Shown piece after piece: positions 1-13,150 of a DNA stretch of 64,000 nt (position 1 is its first letter; every line of letters begins with the position of its first letter). The DNA lies in contig NW_025408671.1 in the NCBI RefSeq assembly GCF_020360975.1, positions 3,844,001-3,908,000 of the forward strand. The letters run 5' to 3'. The notes under the pieces were generated by a model. The model saw only the letters and a list, made by a program, of their open reading frames with translations. It was not told the origin of the DNA and did no database searches. Source of the stretch: Hirsutella rhossiliensis. Its lineage: Eukaryota > Ascomycota > Sordariomycetes > Hypocreales > Ophiocordycipitaceae. A program made the translations under genes and the position numbers.

Positions 1-106
1 CATCAGCTTTGCAGTAGCTAGATCAATTGGTTTGTACGTGAGGCCACGTAGTTGGTGATCCATTTGCCATTGCAGTCGCTTGTTCAAAATTGCGTAATCT
101 TTATCC

Positions 107-1060
107 TCAGGGTCTGTACTTGGGCGGCGACTGAAACATCGAAAGAAGCTTCCGGTTGAGCAATTGAAGCAATGTATGAGGCTCGCGCTCGTTCCTCAAC
201 GTAGCGCTGGTGACGATCAATTGCTTTAGGTCAATGGTGGTCATTTTGCTGCTTGTCCCTTCTGTTGAAGTAAAGGGATCCTTTCTTAAGGGGTTATTAT
301 TCAGCAACGTCAGTCTTGCACCATTAAAGTCAACCGTTGTTCCGTATGTGATGTCAGTCTTGGGCTTGGAACGAAATTCTGCCTTTGTAGCTCTTCTTCT
401 TCACGGGTAGAAAAGTTGTTCGTTCCAAGGATGAGGGTGTCATCAGTTTGCATTCCAACAATACCGAGCGTGTCAGGGCCAGTATTCGAAATCAGTAGGC
501 AGGAGTCATAGGTGGAGGTAGACATATCCAGCTTTTCGAGGTGATGCTGCTGATATGTGCGGAACCAATGGACTCCGGCTTCTGCGATACCGTACAGGGC
601 TTAATAACACGAATAATTGTTCCGTTAGGTATTTGCCTTGTAGTTCCGTGGGCAAATACGTAAGAATGGTCCGGGAAAGCTTGGTCTGGGATTGCGGGTA
701 TGCCTGAGTGATATCACGGAGGGAGAGGTTATGCCGTAGTTTTGAAGAAGTCCGGGGCAATAGCGAGGATGAGTCTCTGGCTAACGCGTTGAATTGTCGG
801 AGATTGCGTCAGGAGGGTGGTCTTCTCAAAGTCGTTATGTCCTTGAATAACAAGTCGAGACTTTTCGTAGGGCTTAGTGTTGATTCCTTTGACTTCACGA
901 ACCATTCGAGAGCGAAAGATTCTATAGTTTCCATGACTCATTTGATCGTATCGTTCAAATTGGAATACACCGCGGCCAACGAGGTCAGTAATCTCTTTGT
1001 TATCGGATTCTTCGAAGGGGTCACCAGGAGAGGTGATTATGCCATCAGACCGTAGCTTGA
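107..1060 (-). pseudogene. copia reverse transcriptase, frameshifted, 3' part off window
   Basis: Minus-strand pieces at 729-941, 506-760 and 310-525 together give copia RT blocks: KSRLVIQG, LTQSPTIQR, LRDITQAYPQS, PLYGIAEAG and GIVGMQTDDTLILG, where the DD pair is the polymerase active site. At least three frame changes occur in under 700 bp. Two of them (near 585 and 628) are each repaired by one extra base in a C or G run. RNase H is not reached before the window ends. Confidence 0.8.
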
Positions 1061-1503
1061 GGAAAGAGCTTGTGCATCTTCCTCCTTTGGGTCAAGAAGC
1101 TCTGGTCTACGGCTTGGGCCATCATGATCAAATCCTTTGGCTTGTTCTTTGATCCTGGTGGGCGTCCTCTTGCGGGGGCGGGGTTCGGGTCGGGCAGGCA
1201 GGTCCGTTAGGGTCTTAACGGGGTCTTGAGCCGGTTGTTCATTAAGATCTGAACGAATGCCTGAGGGTCTGTGTCGTGTGTAGGGTCGGAAAGAGTGGTA
1301 TCATCACGCAGATACGGTTGTACAAGGGTCGATCGAAAGACTTGGGGCCGTTGACTGTGTCAATGGTGATGTTATGGGTATCAATCGATGCAATCTTGAA
1401 GGGTCCTTGCCAACCGTCTTTCTCTCCAAACGCGAACTTCACTTTGCAGCGGGAGGATAGCACTTCTGTCGTGCTCGGGCCGTTGCGTGCATGGAGGGCA
1501 TCC

Positions 1504-2443
1504 TTAACTCGTCTTTCTGCCGAGAGTTGGCGGAGCATTTTCATCGCTTTCTGCATAGCTTCCGATCTTTTGAGGGTAGAAGCGGAAGGGGCGAGTCTGT
1601 AGATACGCGAGGGTATGCGCCGAAAACAAGCAACGTAGGCACAAGACCGTCAGGTCCTGCCGTATCATTGATTGCTTTAACAGCCATTTGAAGGACTGTT
1701 TCGGCGGAAGTGGTGTGGCCAATCTCAGCATGGAGGATGTTAAAGGCGCGTCGGAGGGGTGCGTGATAGCGTTCAATCTTTCCAATGGACCAATGCGTCT
1801 CAACAGGTACTTGAGAGCATTTGATTCCCATAATCTTTGCTTCGTTCCGGAATTCGAGAGAAGCAAAGTTAGTTCCTGCATCATGACGGAGGGTATCAGG
1901 AGGTCCAAGATACGTGTCGATCCAGAGGGTCCGGAGGGTCTCCCATGTATCTTTAGCTGACATTGACGGTAAAAATCTGGCTCCTTGGAAAGCAGTAGCT
2001 GAGTCCACAACGTGTAGAACAGGGCGTTGTGGTGTTCCTAGGTGCATCACATCAACGATGATTTCGTAGTTGAACTCTTGATCATCGTTAAGGGTGAACT
2101 TGAAGCGGCGTGGGGCTTGTGAGTGCATTTGACAGTGGTGACAGAACTTAGAGATAGTCTCTAATGTGTCTATCGAGACGTCACTGTGCCCGGCTTGCTT
2201 CAAGAGGTGATGGAGCCTAGGGACTGCTGGGTGTCCAAAGCGTCGGTGAAGTGTACGAATCTCTGTTTCCGTAAGAAACGAGATGGACTCTTCATCTTTC
2301 GTAAGGAAGAACCAGGGATGTCCCCATTTGCGTACGACTGGAATGCTTGTAGGGCGATTAGTACAATGATTAGTACAATTGATGGTATCTGTGATGTTGT
2401 TGAAATAGATACCAAGCCGGTCCATATCAGCAAGGCAGAGCAA
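1504..2443 (-). pseudogene. copia integrase
   Basis: A 300-codon minus frame (1541-2443) carries the N-terminal HHCC zinc module (LHRRFGHP, then CHHCQ) and a DDE core. The core shows a first Asp in IIVDVMHLG, a second in LRHDAGTNF and the catalytic Glu in HWSIGKIERYH. These residues insert element cDNA into the host chromosome. The C-terminal part continues in a second frame (1504-2010), so there is a frame change near 1550. Position upstream of RT confirms the copia type. Confidence 0.85.
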
Positions 2444-2474
2444 AAGGAGTTGGGGTTTGAAGGACGTGGAACGT

Positions 2475-2874
2475 GATCCTTCCGAGGGTGTGTTAAGGGC
2501 GACTGTGCCGAGGAGTGGATGGCGTCGCTGTTGCCGAATTTGATGGAGGCCTGGCCGGATGTGGAGCTGTCGAGAGCTACAGAAGGGTCTTCTCGTTGTA
2601 GGGCGATGTACTGAGAGTATCCTGCTGTGGAAAATGTTGCTGCACCTGTGTCGATCATGATACCTTGGAATCTATCCCTTGAATAGCGATCTTCAATAAT
2701 AAATTGCGAGGCTGGAACAACGGTTTGATCCGTCTGATAGACGTCTTCTCCTGTGATCAAATGATTGAATGCCTGTTGACAGAGCATTTGGCTTGCTTGC
2801 CATTGTTCCGGGTGATCGTTGGTGCTATTGTCATGTTCTTCCCATGTATCTTCAGTGTCATCAAAGCTGCTCAT
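2475..2874 (-). pseudogene. copia aspartic protease region
   Basis: The minus frame starting at 2874 contains an IMIDTGAATF motif, encoded around 2634-2662. This is the DTGA active-site signature of retroviral-type aspartic proteases that process Gag-Pol. It is preceded by an acidic linker and followed by the integrase frame. The frame leaves the polyprotein near 2470-2480, where reading continues in another phase. The gene would act in cis within the polyprotein. Confidence 0.7.
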
Positions 2875-2927
2875 CTCATGACCTTCGTAGTCTAGAATAT
2901 AGCCTCCGATGTCCGTGAGTTGTACAC

Positions 2928-4820
2928 CTATGAAGTGACATTGAGTGATATGTTGGTCCTTGGCCTTTTGCCGTTCATCCGTAGAGTGTTTAGTTGACCA
3001 ACAGCCTTCTTGTCCACAAACAAAACACTTCTTCGTCCAGTTTCGGTTACTGTAGCTATGATTGTAGTTACTACGGCTTTGAGGCCGGTAGTTTCCACGG
3101 TTGTAGCTTTGTCTGTATCCGCGGCTGGGTCGTTGACCTGAATATCCGTATCTACCTCGAGAGCGGTTGTTATTGTATCGACGGTCGAGGTAGTACTGAT
3201 GGTGTGGATCGTTATGATCAAATGATCCAGCAAAGTCAAGGGAAATTGAGAAGTTGTTATGAGGGCAAGATGGGTTTCAACGGATGCACGAAGATCTGCA
3301 AGAAGGTGCTCGACGTTATCGGCGGGTTTAAAAGAGCGTATTGGAGTTCGGGTACTCCACGGCATGCTTTCATAAGCGTTGTACGCAGTTGGAGGTCTCC
3401 TGCGTACTCCCTGCCAAGGGCTCGTTGGCAGAGCTGAAGCTTATCAAAGAGGATTTGAAGCACTTCGTGGGGGGTCTTCGAAGCATCTTGGGCACGGATG
3501 GAGTTGAAGGTTATTGTTGTCCAGTCAGTATGGTAGTGGACATGGTTGACTTCCGTGTCAAAGTGTTGTTTGAAGATATCATACGCTTGTCGGAACGTCG
3601 TAGCCCATGTGATCTTATCAAGATAGAATCTTTGGGCTCTTCCATCAAGGATCCGGGGAAAGAGTGCGTGAAATTGTGATGGTTTCACTGGGATATGAGA
3701 GCAGTTGCTTAAGAAGAGGCGGAGCTTATCATCAAGGAGATCGTACGGCTCTCCTGTGTAGTTCCGATCTTTGTTCCAGGTCTTCATAAACTTCTGCTGG
3801 ATGTCGCTATCGACGATAGCGTTCGGGATGTTATCCGGGGGGAGTTTCATGTATTCTCCAAAGGTTGCAGGGCCGGATAAGTGTTCGGGGATGGAGTTGG
3901 TGACGGGTTGGACGAGATCGGGGTTCTGGAAGCGGTAGGAAGTCGGATGAATAGTAAGAGAGGTCGGAGCAGGTTTATCTTGGATAGTCGGAGCAGGAGT
4001 AGGTGCGTTAGGAGGGCTCGTTAGGGTCTTAATAGGTTGTGGTTCGTTAAGACCTTGATGAGGTGCTGCTAAGGGCGTAACTGATGGTGAAGGAGGTTGA
4101 GACGGATGGGGATTAGTGGAAGCATTTGATCCTAGTAATGCTGTCTGCCTCCTGAAGGCAGCAGTCCTCTCATCAAACACCATCTCCGTAAACTCCTGCT
4201 CTGGCCAGGTTTGTGGGTTCTCGATAGTTTGTAATATGAGAAATTGTGTTGCGAATTTCCCCTTTGTGAACCTGTGTAGATACCTCTTTCCTTAGTAGTT
4301 TCCTGAGGGCTCTCTTGTATTCATTCGGGGCGCGGTCCCATGTGTCTTCGGTCCATTCTTCAAAATGCTGTTGGAAGTAACCAAGGAGGTCGTATCCTTG
4401 ATCACTGCCAGATTGAACGATGAATATGAACTTTGCCACATATGTCGTTACTGCGATCTTGTCCTTTTCGTCGTGTGTGATATCGTTGTCCCAAAGGTCG
4501 ATATTAATTTGTCGGAATGCGGATGCTTGGATGTCTAGTGCCTGCATCTGGTCGCATATTTCTTCGAGCTGGGCTTCTGGGGACATAGCTCGGGCGGTCG
4601 GGGCTATCGTGATCAAATGAATGAGACGATGTGGGGTTCGTATTGGTCTCTTCGTATACGAGTTGTCGCTAATAGGAGGTCGAGCGTCGCGTACTAAGTA
4701 GGTCGTTCGCGGCCAGACTGAACTGACGGGGATCTTGCTACTTAACGTCAAGGGTCGAACGTTCTTACTAGTTGTTTGCGATGTGGTCGCCTGTCGATTC
4801 CGGTGCTCACGGCTAGGCAA
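2928..4820 (-). pseudogene. copia Gag with zinc knuckle (frameshifted)
   Basis: Gag is spread over overlapping minus frames 4173-4820, 3257-4183 and a third frame below 3365. The middle piece has a Pro/Thr-rich linker followed by a helical capsid-like segment (RFYLDKITWATTFRQAYDIF region) typical of fungal copia Gag. A CCHC-like knuckle (CFVCGQEGCW...KH) is encoded near 2986-3036 in the third frame. The product would package element RNA into virus-like particles. The frame changes near 4180 and near 3300 mean no single product as written; one may be a programmed shift, but I cannot show that. Confidence 0.7.
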
Positions 4821-5059
4821 ACTAGCGGGCGATCGTAATCAACAGTTGGAAGGACTCTCGCGCGGCTGGGCAAACCAGCGGGAGATTCCTTGTTCTTAGC
4901 ACAAATAACCTTCTTCTGAGCGCTACTCAGGGCCACAGTAAAGTGACGCGGACTATAGCACCTTCGAAGGTTGAGGAATTTGTCTCTTCTACTTAGCTGT
5001 CTGTGACGGGCGTGGGCCGGTCACTGATCAGTGTGGGGCACCTGCGGCAGCTGCTGCAA

Positions 5060-5216
5060 TGAGACGGTACTAGGGTTAACCTGTGATGTTGTATTCGTCT
5101 TGTTCTCTATCTAAGGAGGCAGAGGCCAGCGTGGAGAAAGGGGGCACGCTGCCCTCAGCCGCACACGTGACCGTACGGGTCACGTGCCAACCATGGTTGG
5201 TCACACCACTAGATAG
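5060..5216 (-). repeat. copia 5' LTR (approximate)
   Basis: This block lies just outside gag on the 5' side of the minus-strand copia element and is repeated in diverged form, same orientation, at about 32998-33156. The best-conserved core is gaggccagcgtgg followed by cctcagccgcacacgtgacc. An element-proximal, non-coding segment that recurs elsewhere without coding DNA is what an LTR and its solo copy look like. The exact TG...CA ends and the primer-binding site are not certain. Confidence 0.6.
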
Positions 5217-6399
5217 ATACATTCCTACACCTAGACTAATAGATTTAAGTATAATATAAAAAGGTAAAGGAAAGTATTTTAATTATAGGAAACTTAGATA
5301 TTACTCTAAGGAATATAGATAACCTTATAAGGAGAAGAAAACCTACTAAGTACTAGCCCTAGAAGGTAAGAAATACCTAAACGCTATTAATAGATAAGAA
5401 CTAAAGTATAAACTCCTTAGTTAGACTATATACTACGACGACGAATATATAGTATACTTAAGCGATAAGAACGGTACTAGATAGTTCTTAAAGCTATTAA
5501 AGAAGACCTTTATAATAATATAATAAAGGGATCTTAAAATATAGAAATAAGTTAAATTTATAGAACTAGAATACCCTTATCTTAAAGGAGTCTCTTAAGA
5601 CTAAATTAGGAAGAACGGTAAATAATTCTAAGAAGATATATAAAATAAAAATCGATAATAACGACGGGCAGTCTATAAATAATATAATAAAGAAGATATA
5701 GATATAGCCCTTATACTTATAAAACTTAGATAATAACCTAAAGAGGAATAACTAAGTATAAGGAACGGTGTTCCTACTATAAATAAAGTAGCTATAATAT
5801 ACTCTCCCGATTATATAAGCTAATAAGTAGTATATTAATTATAGATAAAATCTTATCCTATAAAGTAAGAATCGCTCGTTATTTTATATATTATTATATA
5901 TTAAACGGGTTGCCGGTTATCGTATAATCGGGAATCAAAGGAATAGAGCTAGCTTAGAATACTAGCTAAGACCTCTTAAGAATACTAGTATAACTAACCT
6001 CCTTTAAACACGAATATTAGTAGAACTAAGACACTTCTAGATTTACTCGAGGTATCACGGAATTCCCTAGTCTTAGAGCTATATAGCAGCCTAAATCTAG
6101 TCCTAAAAGGTTCTTCCGTTTAGCTATAATTATCTATATAAGATAGTATATCCGCTAGTAAATAGATTAAGAATTATTAACTTTAATACCTCTTCTATAT
6201 ACTAATATACTACTAATAAATTCCGTTGAAAATCCTACCTTATACTCCTTCTTCCCCTCTATTATATAGTCTTACGTAACTCCTTTATTTCCTAAAATTC
6301 CGCTTTTGCTTATATACCTTAAGACGAAGTATTAATAATATAAGCTCTAAAAAATAAGAAATACTTAGAGAAATAAAAGATAAGAACGAACTTATACTA

Positions 6400-9300
6400 C
6401 TACCCTTACTATTAAGGGAAAATACTATAATTAGAGAACACGCTTTATACTTTAAAGAATTTAAAGAAATACTTAAAATTAGAACTTAATAAATACCTTA
6501 AATTCTTATAGAAAACTAATAAGCTATATTAATTCGATATTAACTAGTATTACGTAAAGGAGACTACGCTATAGCTATTACTATAGTTAATACCTTTATA
6601 GCTCTATAATAAGAATAGTAACTATAAGGAGAATTTAAAGACGATCTATAAATACTACTTACTTATAAGTACTATAAGTATATTTTATAGATATTATATA
6701 TTTACCTAGATTATATAATATACTTTTAGATAAAGGTATAATATAACGCCTTCCTAGTTAGGTTTAAAGGATAAGTACTTTCGAAACCCTACCTAAGTAT
6801 AGAACTAAACTACTAGAAAATCGATTAATGCTACTTAAACGACTAAGTTATATTATTAGAACCTAATTACGGTATACTACTTAAATACTACGACGATTAT
6901 AATTTACTAATAAGATATCTTTTAGAGATATATAAAATCTATAAACTCGCTAAAATAGAGGAATAATATAGCGCTACTCGCTCTAAGGTATCTAAACTAT
7001 TAATCTTTTAAAGACTTATATAACGAATTAAATATAATAAAGAAGATTATAATAAATATATATACCTAAACTATAGAGTTTATAAATATAAAAAAGTATA
7101 AGTATAGTATAAATAATATAATAGTATACTAAAAGATTATTAGTAATATATATAAAGGCTATAAGCTATATTTAACTAAGGAAAAATCGATATAGAAATA
7201 CTATATAAAAAATAAAAAGATGCTAAATAAAAACTTAACTTTTAGTATAAAAATAAATAGAATTATAAAGTATAGTACGTAATTAACTATAAAGTAGTAT
7301 AATATAAACGACATAGTATTAAGAAATAAGAAATCTTTAATTAGCTATAAGAAATTAATCTCTTAAGCTTTAATATAATACTATATAACGAAAATATAAA
7401 GAAATAATATTAATAATAAATCGAAGAAGAATACCTAAATAAAATAAATAAAGACTAAGTAAAAAATAAGGTATACTATCTATAAAAGGGCTATAGACTA
7501 GTATAATATAATAAGATCTAAGGACCTTATATATAGTAATAGTAAGCTATAGTAACTAAATAATATTAGATATTTAAATCGCGGGATATTATATATATAT
7601 ACTTTTAGACTATAGCGTAATAAGTAATTATATTTTACTTAAAGTTATTAATCGTTACCGACTTATATAGAGATATAAGATAGATCTATATAAACTTATA
7701 AATATTAAAAGAGAGGCCTTTAACTATAATAATAGAATTATTAATATAGAAATTAATTATATTAATATTAATATTTAGGGCTATAACGAATAAGTTAACT
7801 TTAATATTATAGATATTAAAGAATACGACCTTATATTAAGACTTTTATAGCTATAAGAGAGCAACCTATTAATTAACTAGAGAACTAGCTAGCTACGTTA
7901 GAATAAAGATATAAGTTTTTAAGACTAATAGATTTAAAAGAAAGTAAAATTTTATAATAATTTAGCTACTAAATAAGATAAAAGGGATAACCGTTTAAGT
8001 AAATTATAATAGGCTTTAGCGATATAAATAAAAATAATAACCGAACCGGCGGATATAATAAAATCGACTAATAAGACCTATATACTAACTAATATAGCTA
8101 TATAACCTAGTATCTAATATAAATAAAATAAAGGATATAATATAAAGATCTAAAGAGTTATTACTACTTTAAGGAAAGACCTTAAATAAATTAATAAAGA
8201 GCTTAAGTTAAGAGAAACTAGCTCTTAAAAGAAAAAATAAAGCCTATAAGATAAAATAAGGAATATCCCCTAAAAATACCGGAAATATAATAAACTCTTT
8301 AAAGAAGAACTTAAGATAGGGTTACCTAAATATAGCTAATAAGACTATAAAATTTATCTTAAGGATAAAATAACGCTAACATTCTATAAGATCTATAACT
8401 TAAACAAAAAGTAACTATAAACGCTATATAACTACCTTAATAAGAATCTCTAAAAGGGATATATATAAACGTTAATATCTAAAGTAAGCTATTTAGTTAT
8501 ATTTATTCTAAAGAAAAATAGTAAGCTATAACTAGTTATTAACTATAGACGCTTAAACGATATTATAATAAAAGACCGAATACTATTACCGCTTATATTA
8601 AAACTATAAGATTAACTATATAGTAAAAAATAGTTTATAGCCCTTAACCTTAAAAGCGCTTATAACTTAATATATATAAAAAAGGGATATAAATAAATAA
8701 TAGCCTTTAGAACGAAATTCGGACTATTTAAATATCTAGTAATACTATTTAGACTTATAAATATACTAGCTACCTTTTAATAAATAATTAATAATATCCT
8801 ACGCGAATACTTAGATATCTTTATAGTAGTATACTTAGATAATATCCTAATCTTCTTAGATACCCTAGAAGAATATAAGGAATACGTCTATAAGGTACTC
8901 TATATACTTTAGAATATAAAGTTACTAGTTAAACTAAAGAAAAGTAAGTTCTATATATAGGAAGTAAACTTCCTTAGATATACGATCTTACTAAGAGAGA
9001 TATAAATATAATAAGATAAGATTAACTTAGTTAAAGAATATCTAACGCTAAAGAACGTTAAGGATATATAAAGTTTCCTAGGATTTATAAATTACTATTA
9101 ATAATTTATTAAAGATTTCGGAAAGATTATAGTACTACTATATAACTTAATAAAGAAGGAAAAAGAATTTATATAGGATAATAAAGCTAACGAAGCTTTC
9201 GATTATATTAAGACTATAGTTATATAAGAACTAGTCTTAACTACCTTTAATTTAAAACGATAAATCGAACTTAAAACTAATATATTAGACTTTACTTTAA

Positions 9301-11100
9301 GAGTATAAATCGGATAAAAAAATAATAAAGGAAGACTATAACTAATTATATTTTACTTAAAAAAGCTATATAGCGTAGAACTTAATTACCCTATCTATAA
9401 TAAAGAATTCCTTATAATTATTTAAGCTTTTAAGGAATTTCGATATTACCTTCTTAAAAGTAAATATAAAGTTAAGGTCTATATAGATTATAAGAATATC
9501 TTATACTTTATAATAATATAATAGTTAAATAAATAATAGATCTAATAAGCTAAATACTTATTAGAATTCGACTATAAAATAATCTATAAAAAAGGAATAG
9601 AAAACGGTCGAGCTAATGCCCTTAGTTAACGAAGTAACTATAATATAAGAGCACTTATAGTAAAAGGATAGCTCCTAGAAATTAATAAAAACGGAAACTA
9701 CTAATAATAATAGCTAAATATAATATTTAAGGTATAACCTAACGACTTAATATACTAAAAGATCCTAAAATAGATAAAAAAATTTAAAGTACTAAATAGA
9801 TATAATATAAAATATTTAAAAGTTCTAATATATAAAAATAAAATCTAGATACTACTAGAATTATAAGATAAAGTTATATAAGATATATATAAATATCTAA
9901 TATATAGATACTAAGGAATCTAAAAGATAATAGAACGGATTAAATAATAATATAACTTCTTAAAGCTTAAGGAAGTAGTATAATAAGTTATTAAGGAATA
10001 TAAACTTTATATATAAAGTAAAGCTAAACGATATAAACTATATAGAGAATTATAACCGCTACTAGTACTAGAGAAACTATAGGATTCGATAGCTTTTAAT
10101 TATATTATAAAGCTACTACTATTAAAAGAACCTATAACTAACGTTAAGTATAATAGTATATTTATTATTACCGATAAACTAATAAAGTATAGGTACTTCT
10201 TACTATATAAAGAAGTAAGTAATATAGAAGAGCTAGTATATATATTCCTATAAACTATTATTAGTAATTATAGACTACTAAATAAGATTATCTTTAATAA
10301 AGAAAGTATATTTATAGCTAAGTTTTAGTAAGCTCTTATAGTATAATTAGGGATAAAATATAAGCTTAGTATAGCTTATTACCTATAAATAGATAGATAA
10401 ATAAAACGACTTAACTAAACGCTTAAATAATATTTACGATACTATATTAGCTACGAATAAAATAATTAAGTTAAATAGCTACTAATAGCGTAACTAGCTT
10501 ATAATAGCTTAGTTATAGAAATAACTAAGCTCTTACTAGTATACGCTAATTATAGATATAACCTAGAAGTATTTAAGGTTACTTAATAAAGACTATAAGT
10601 AAAATAAGCGATACTATAAGTAGATTAGCTACGAAAATTATATAAAGAAATATAATAAGAACTTTAATTTATTAGAAAATAAATATCTACTTACTATAAT
10701 CGGAAAAGATTATAAGGACTAATCTTTTAAGAGGGAGATATAGTCTACCTTATATAACGAAATATTAAAATAAAATAACTAAGTAATAAATTAGATTATA
10801 AGAAACTTAGACTATTTAAGGTTAAGAAAACTATTTTAAAAGTTAACTATAAACTTTCGCTATTAATAATAATATAAATATACCTAATATTTTATATTTT
10901 ATTATTAAAACTAGTACTACGAAACGCTAAACTATAAGAAAAAATTAAAGTTAATAATAATTAAGAATATAAAGTAAAATAAATACTAAATATAAGAAAA
11001 TAAGGTTAGTAATAAGAATACCTTATTAAGTAGAAGGGTTATAGACTAAAAGAAAATACCTAGGAACTAGTTAAGTACTTAACCTACTATAGTTCTTTAC
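6400..11100 (+). mobile_element. Degenerate chromodomain Ty3/gypsy retrotransposon (RIP relic)
   Basis: Conceptual plus-strand translation, ignoring stops, gives gypsy Pol in order. RT is at about 8470-9230, with YLDNILIF where the family has YLDDILIF, then FLGFINYYQQFIKDF. RNase H is at about 9250-9640 (LNYPIYNKEFLIII, then LLEFDYKIIYKKG). Integrase is at about 10080-10600 (IITDKLIKYRYFL, then DRQIKRLNQTL). A chromodomain follows at about 11020-11080, where two Trp codons have become TAG. Integrase after RT plus a C-terminal chromodomain marks a chromovirus. Gag and protease would be upstream from about 6400 but are too eroded to delimit. LTRs were not found with confidence. Confidence 0.8.
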
Positions 11101-12079
11101 TTCGATAGTTCTACTAGTAAAATCTACCTTAGGTATCGTAAAATCGCTTAATAAACTAATAGCATTTTAATTAAGTATATTAAATCTACCTATAAACTAA
11201 ATATCGACTACTACTTTAGATTCTTAGTACTTAGCCTTATTAAGGTTATCTAAGGAATAAAGGCCCTAATAGACTATCTCGGTACCCTTTATCTTTAGCT
11301 AGCGCTTTTAACTATAAAGCCGCGCTAAACGAGCTAAGGCTTCGTTTAGGTCGGCTTAAGCTTTTAATATTCGCTCCTTAGTAATTTCTTTTTCTTTATC
11401 TAATTAATTAAACTCTAGATTTATTTAGGATACTAGGAAATATATTAGCTATAAATAATAGGTAAAATAACGAAGTTACCTATAAGAGCTAATCGCTACG
11501 CCCGACGTATCGTAGGAACGACCCTACTATATATATTTAGTATACTTAGAAGATTTCTCTAGTATTTTATAGCGGAAGCCGCGCGATAAATAGAAAGAAT
11601 ATAGTATAACGTTAAAACTAAGACGATTAATAGACTTAGCTAAATAAATACGCTTAAGGGTCTTATAAGAACGATCCTTTAATACGCGACTAGATATACT
11701 ATTAGTAGTATATCCTAAGGGATAAAAAGGACGAAATAAGGAATATATATACGCGCGATAAAGGTATATTTATATATAGCGGCTAAGGCAGTAGTAGGTC
11801 TTATAGATAAGACTAAAAGGAAGGGAGATATCGTATTACGACTATAGTTAGCGGGCCGTAAGAGAGCTAGCTACGTTTATATAATAAGGCGGCTTAGAAT
11901 AATAGTTAGGACGAGAAGTTACTTAGGCTTAGCTTACCTAGAGCATATATAAGCTAAGTAAGCCTTATATAGATAGATTACTACTTAGGAGTATAGCTTA
12001 CGAGTAAGCTATAGTAAGCTATAAAGGGGATTATAGCTAAGACCGTAATCTAAGGATAGTCTTTATAGGTATATATAGC

Positions 12080-12925
12080 TACCTACTTTTACTCTTTTAG
12101 ATAGATAGCTCTCTAGCTTTTAATACCTATCTTTATTATAATTCTATCTTTAATTCTAATTACCTAGTTATAGTCTATAGTCTATAACCTCCGACTTATT
12201 ACTAATATAATATACTTATTATTACTTAGACCACGCCCTATTATATCTACTAATATAAACCCCTCGATAGGTTTATCCCTTAGGAATAATACCGGTCGTT
12301 ATATATAGCTAAGACGTTTATATAGGAAGGGAGATAATTATAAGAGCGCTATTAAGAGGTATAAGCTAATAAAGTACTTAGGTATATAGTACTAATATAT
12401 TAGTAGGGTATTAGTAGGGAATCGTGCTTACCCTGCTTATATATTATAGACTACTTACTACTTTAATAAAAGAAGAGAAATCCTTTTTCTTATAAGCTTT
12501 AGTCTTATAATAAGGAGAATATAATATATATAGTATAGTACTTTTAGCTATCTTTACTACCTAACTAATCATACTATAATATATATTCCCTTATAAGTAG
12601 CTTTAGAGTTAGTTAATCTAGTTTACTATATAAGTATATTAATAGTTATAATATTACTTAAAGTAGCGCGGTTTTATACTAAATAAGAGCTTTAAATATA
12701 TAATAACTAGTATAATTCCTAAGGGATAAACCTATTAAGGGGTTTATATTAATAGATATAATAAGGTATAAAGGTATAGTCTAAGTAATAATAAGTATAT
12801 TATATTAGTAATAAGTTAAAGGTTATAGGCTATAAACTATAACTAAGTAATTAAGTAATTAAAAGTAAAGATAAGATTATAATAAGGATTATAATAATTA
12901 TATTAAAAGCTATTAAGCTATCTAT
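12080..12925. repeat. Large imperfect inverted repeat inside RIP tract
   Basis: The left arm (about 12080-12310) and right arm (about 12695-12925) are reverse complements over some 215-230 bp with scattered transitions. Anchors are aggtttatcccttaggaat on the left against attcctaagggataaacct on the right, and tacttattattacttaga against tctaagtaataataagta. A spacer of about 390 bp separates them. It could be the ends of a RIPed inverted-repeat transposon, or two LTRs or solo repeats lying head to head. No coding sequence is recognisable between the arms. Confidence 0.7.
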
Positions 12926-13064
12926 TTAAAGGAGTATTCTATTCCTTTCTTATATATCTTAAGAGCTTCCTTAAATCGCCTAGAGCACTAAGTAATCCTA
13001 TTACCTAAGAGCGCTAGAGCGCTAAAGCGCTAGAGTAATCCTACGATCCTAGCTATAAGGAGTT

Positions 13065-13150
13065 AAAAGAAGTAAAGGGGTTAAAGGAAGTAAAAGAGAT
13101 AAAGAAAGTAAAGGAGATAAAGGAAATAAAAAAGTTAAAAGAAAGTAACT
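13065..13150. repeat. Purine-rich (AAAGGAGATA-like) simple repeat
   Basis: A run of related units of the type taaaggaagtaaaagagata is repeated imperfectly for about 85 bp, almost pure purine plus T at the unit joints. It sits inside the RIPed tract. It may be an expanded microsatellite. Confidence 0.5.

Larger units (their letters stand above)
1..5216 (-). mobile_element. Ty1/copia LTR retrotransposon, cut by window edge
   Basis: Read on the minus strand the order is LTR, gag, zinc knuckle, aspartic protease, integrase, reverse transcriptase. Integrase before RT is the copia (Pseudoviridae-type) order. RNase H and the 3' LTR lie outside the left edge. The polyprotein is broken into several frames, so this copy is not autonomous as written. 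CpA and TpG are present at ordinary levels, so the element has escaped the RIP that destroyed the adjacent DNA. The right boundary is set by the LTR-like block that recurs inside the hAT element near 33.0 kb; exact LTR ends are not resolved. Confidence 0.85.
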
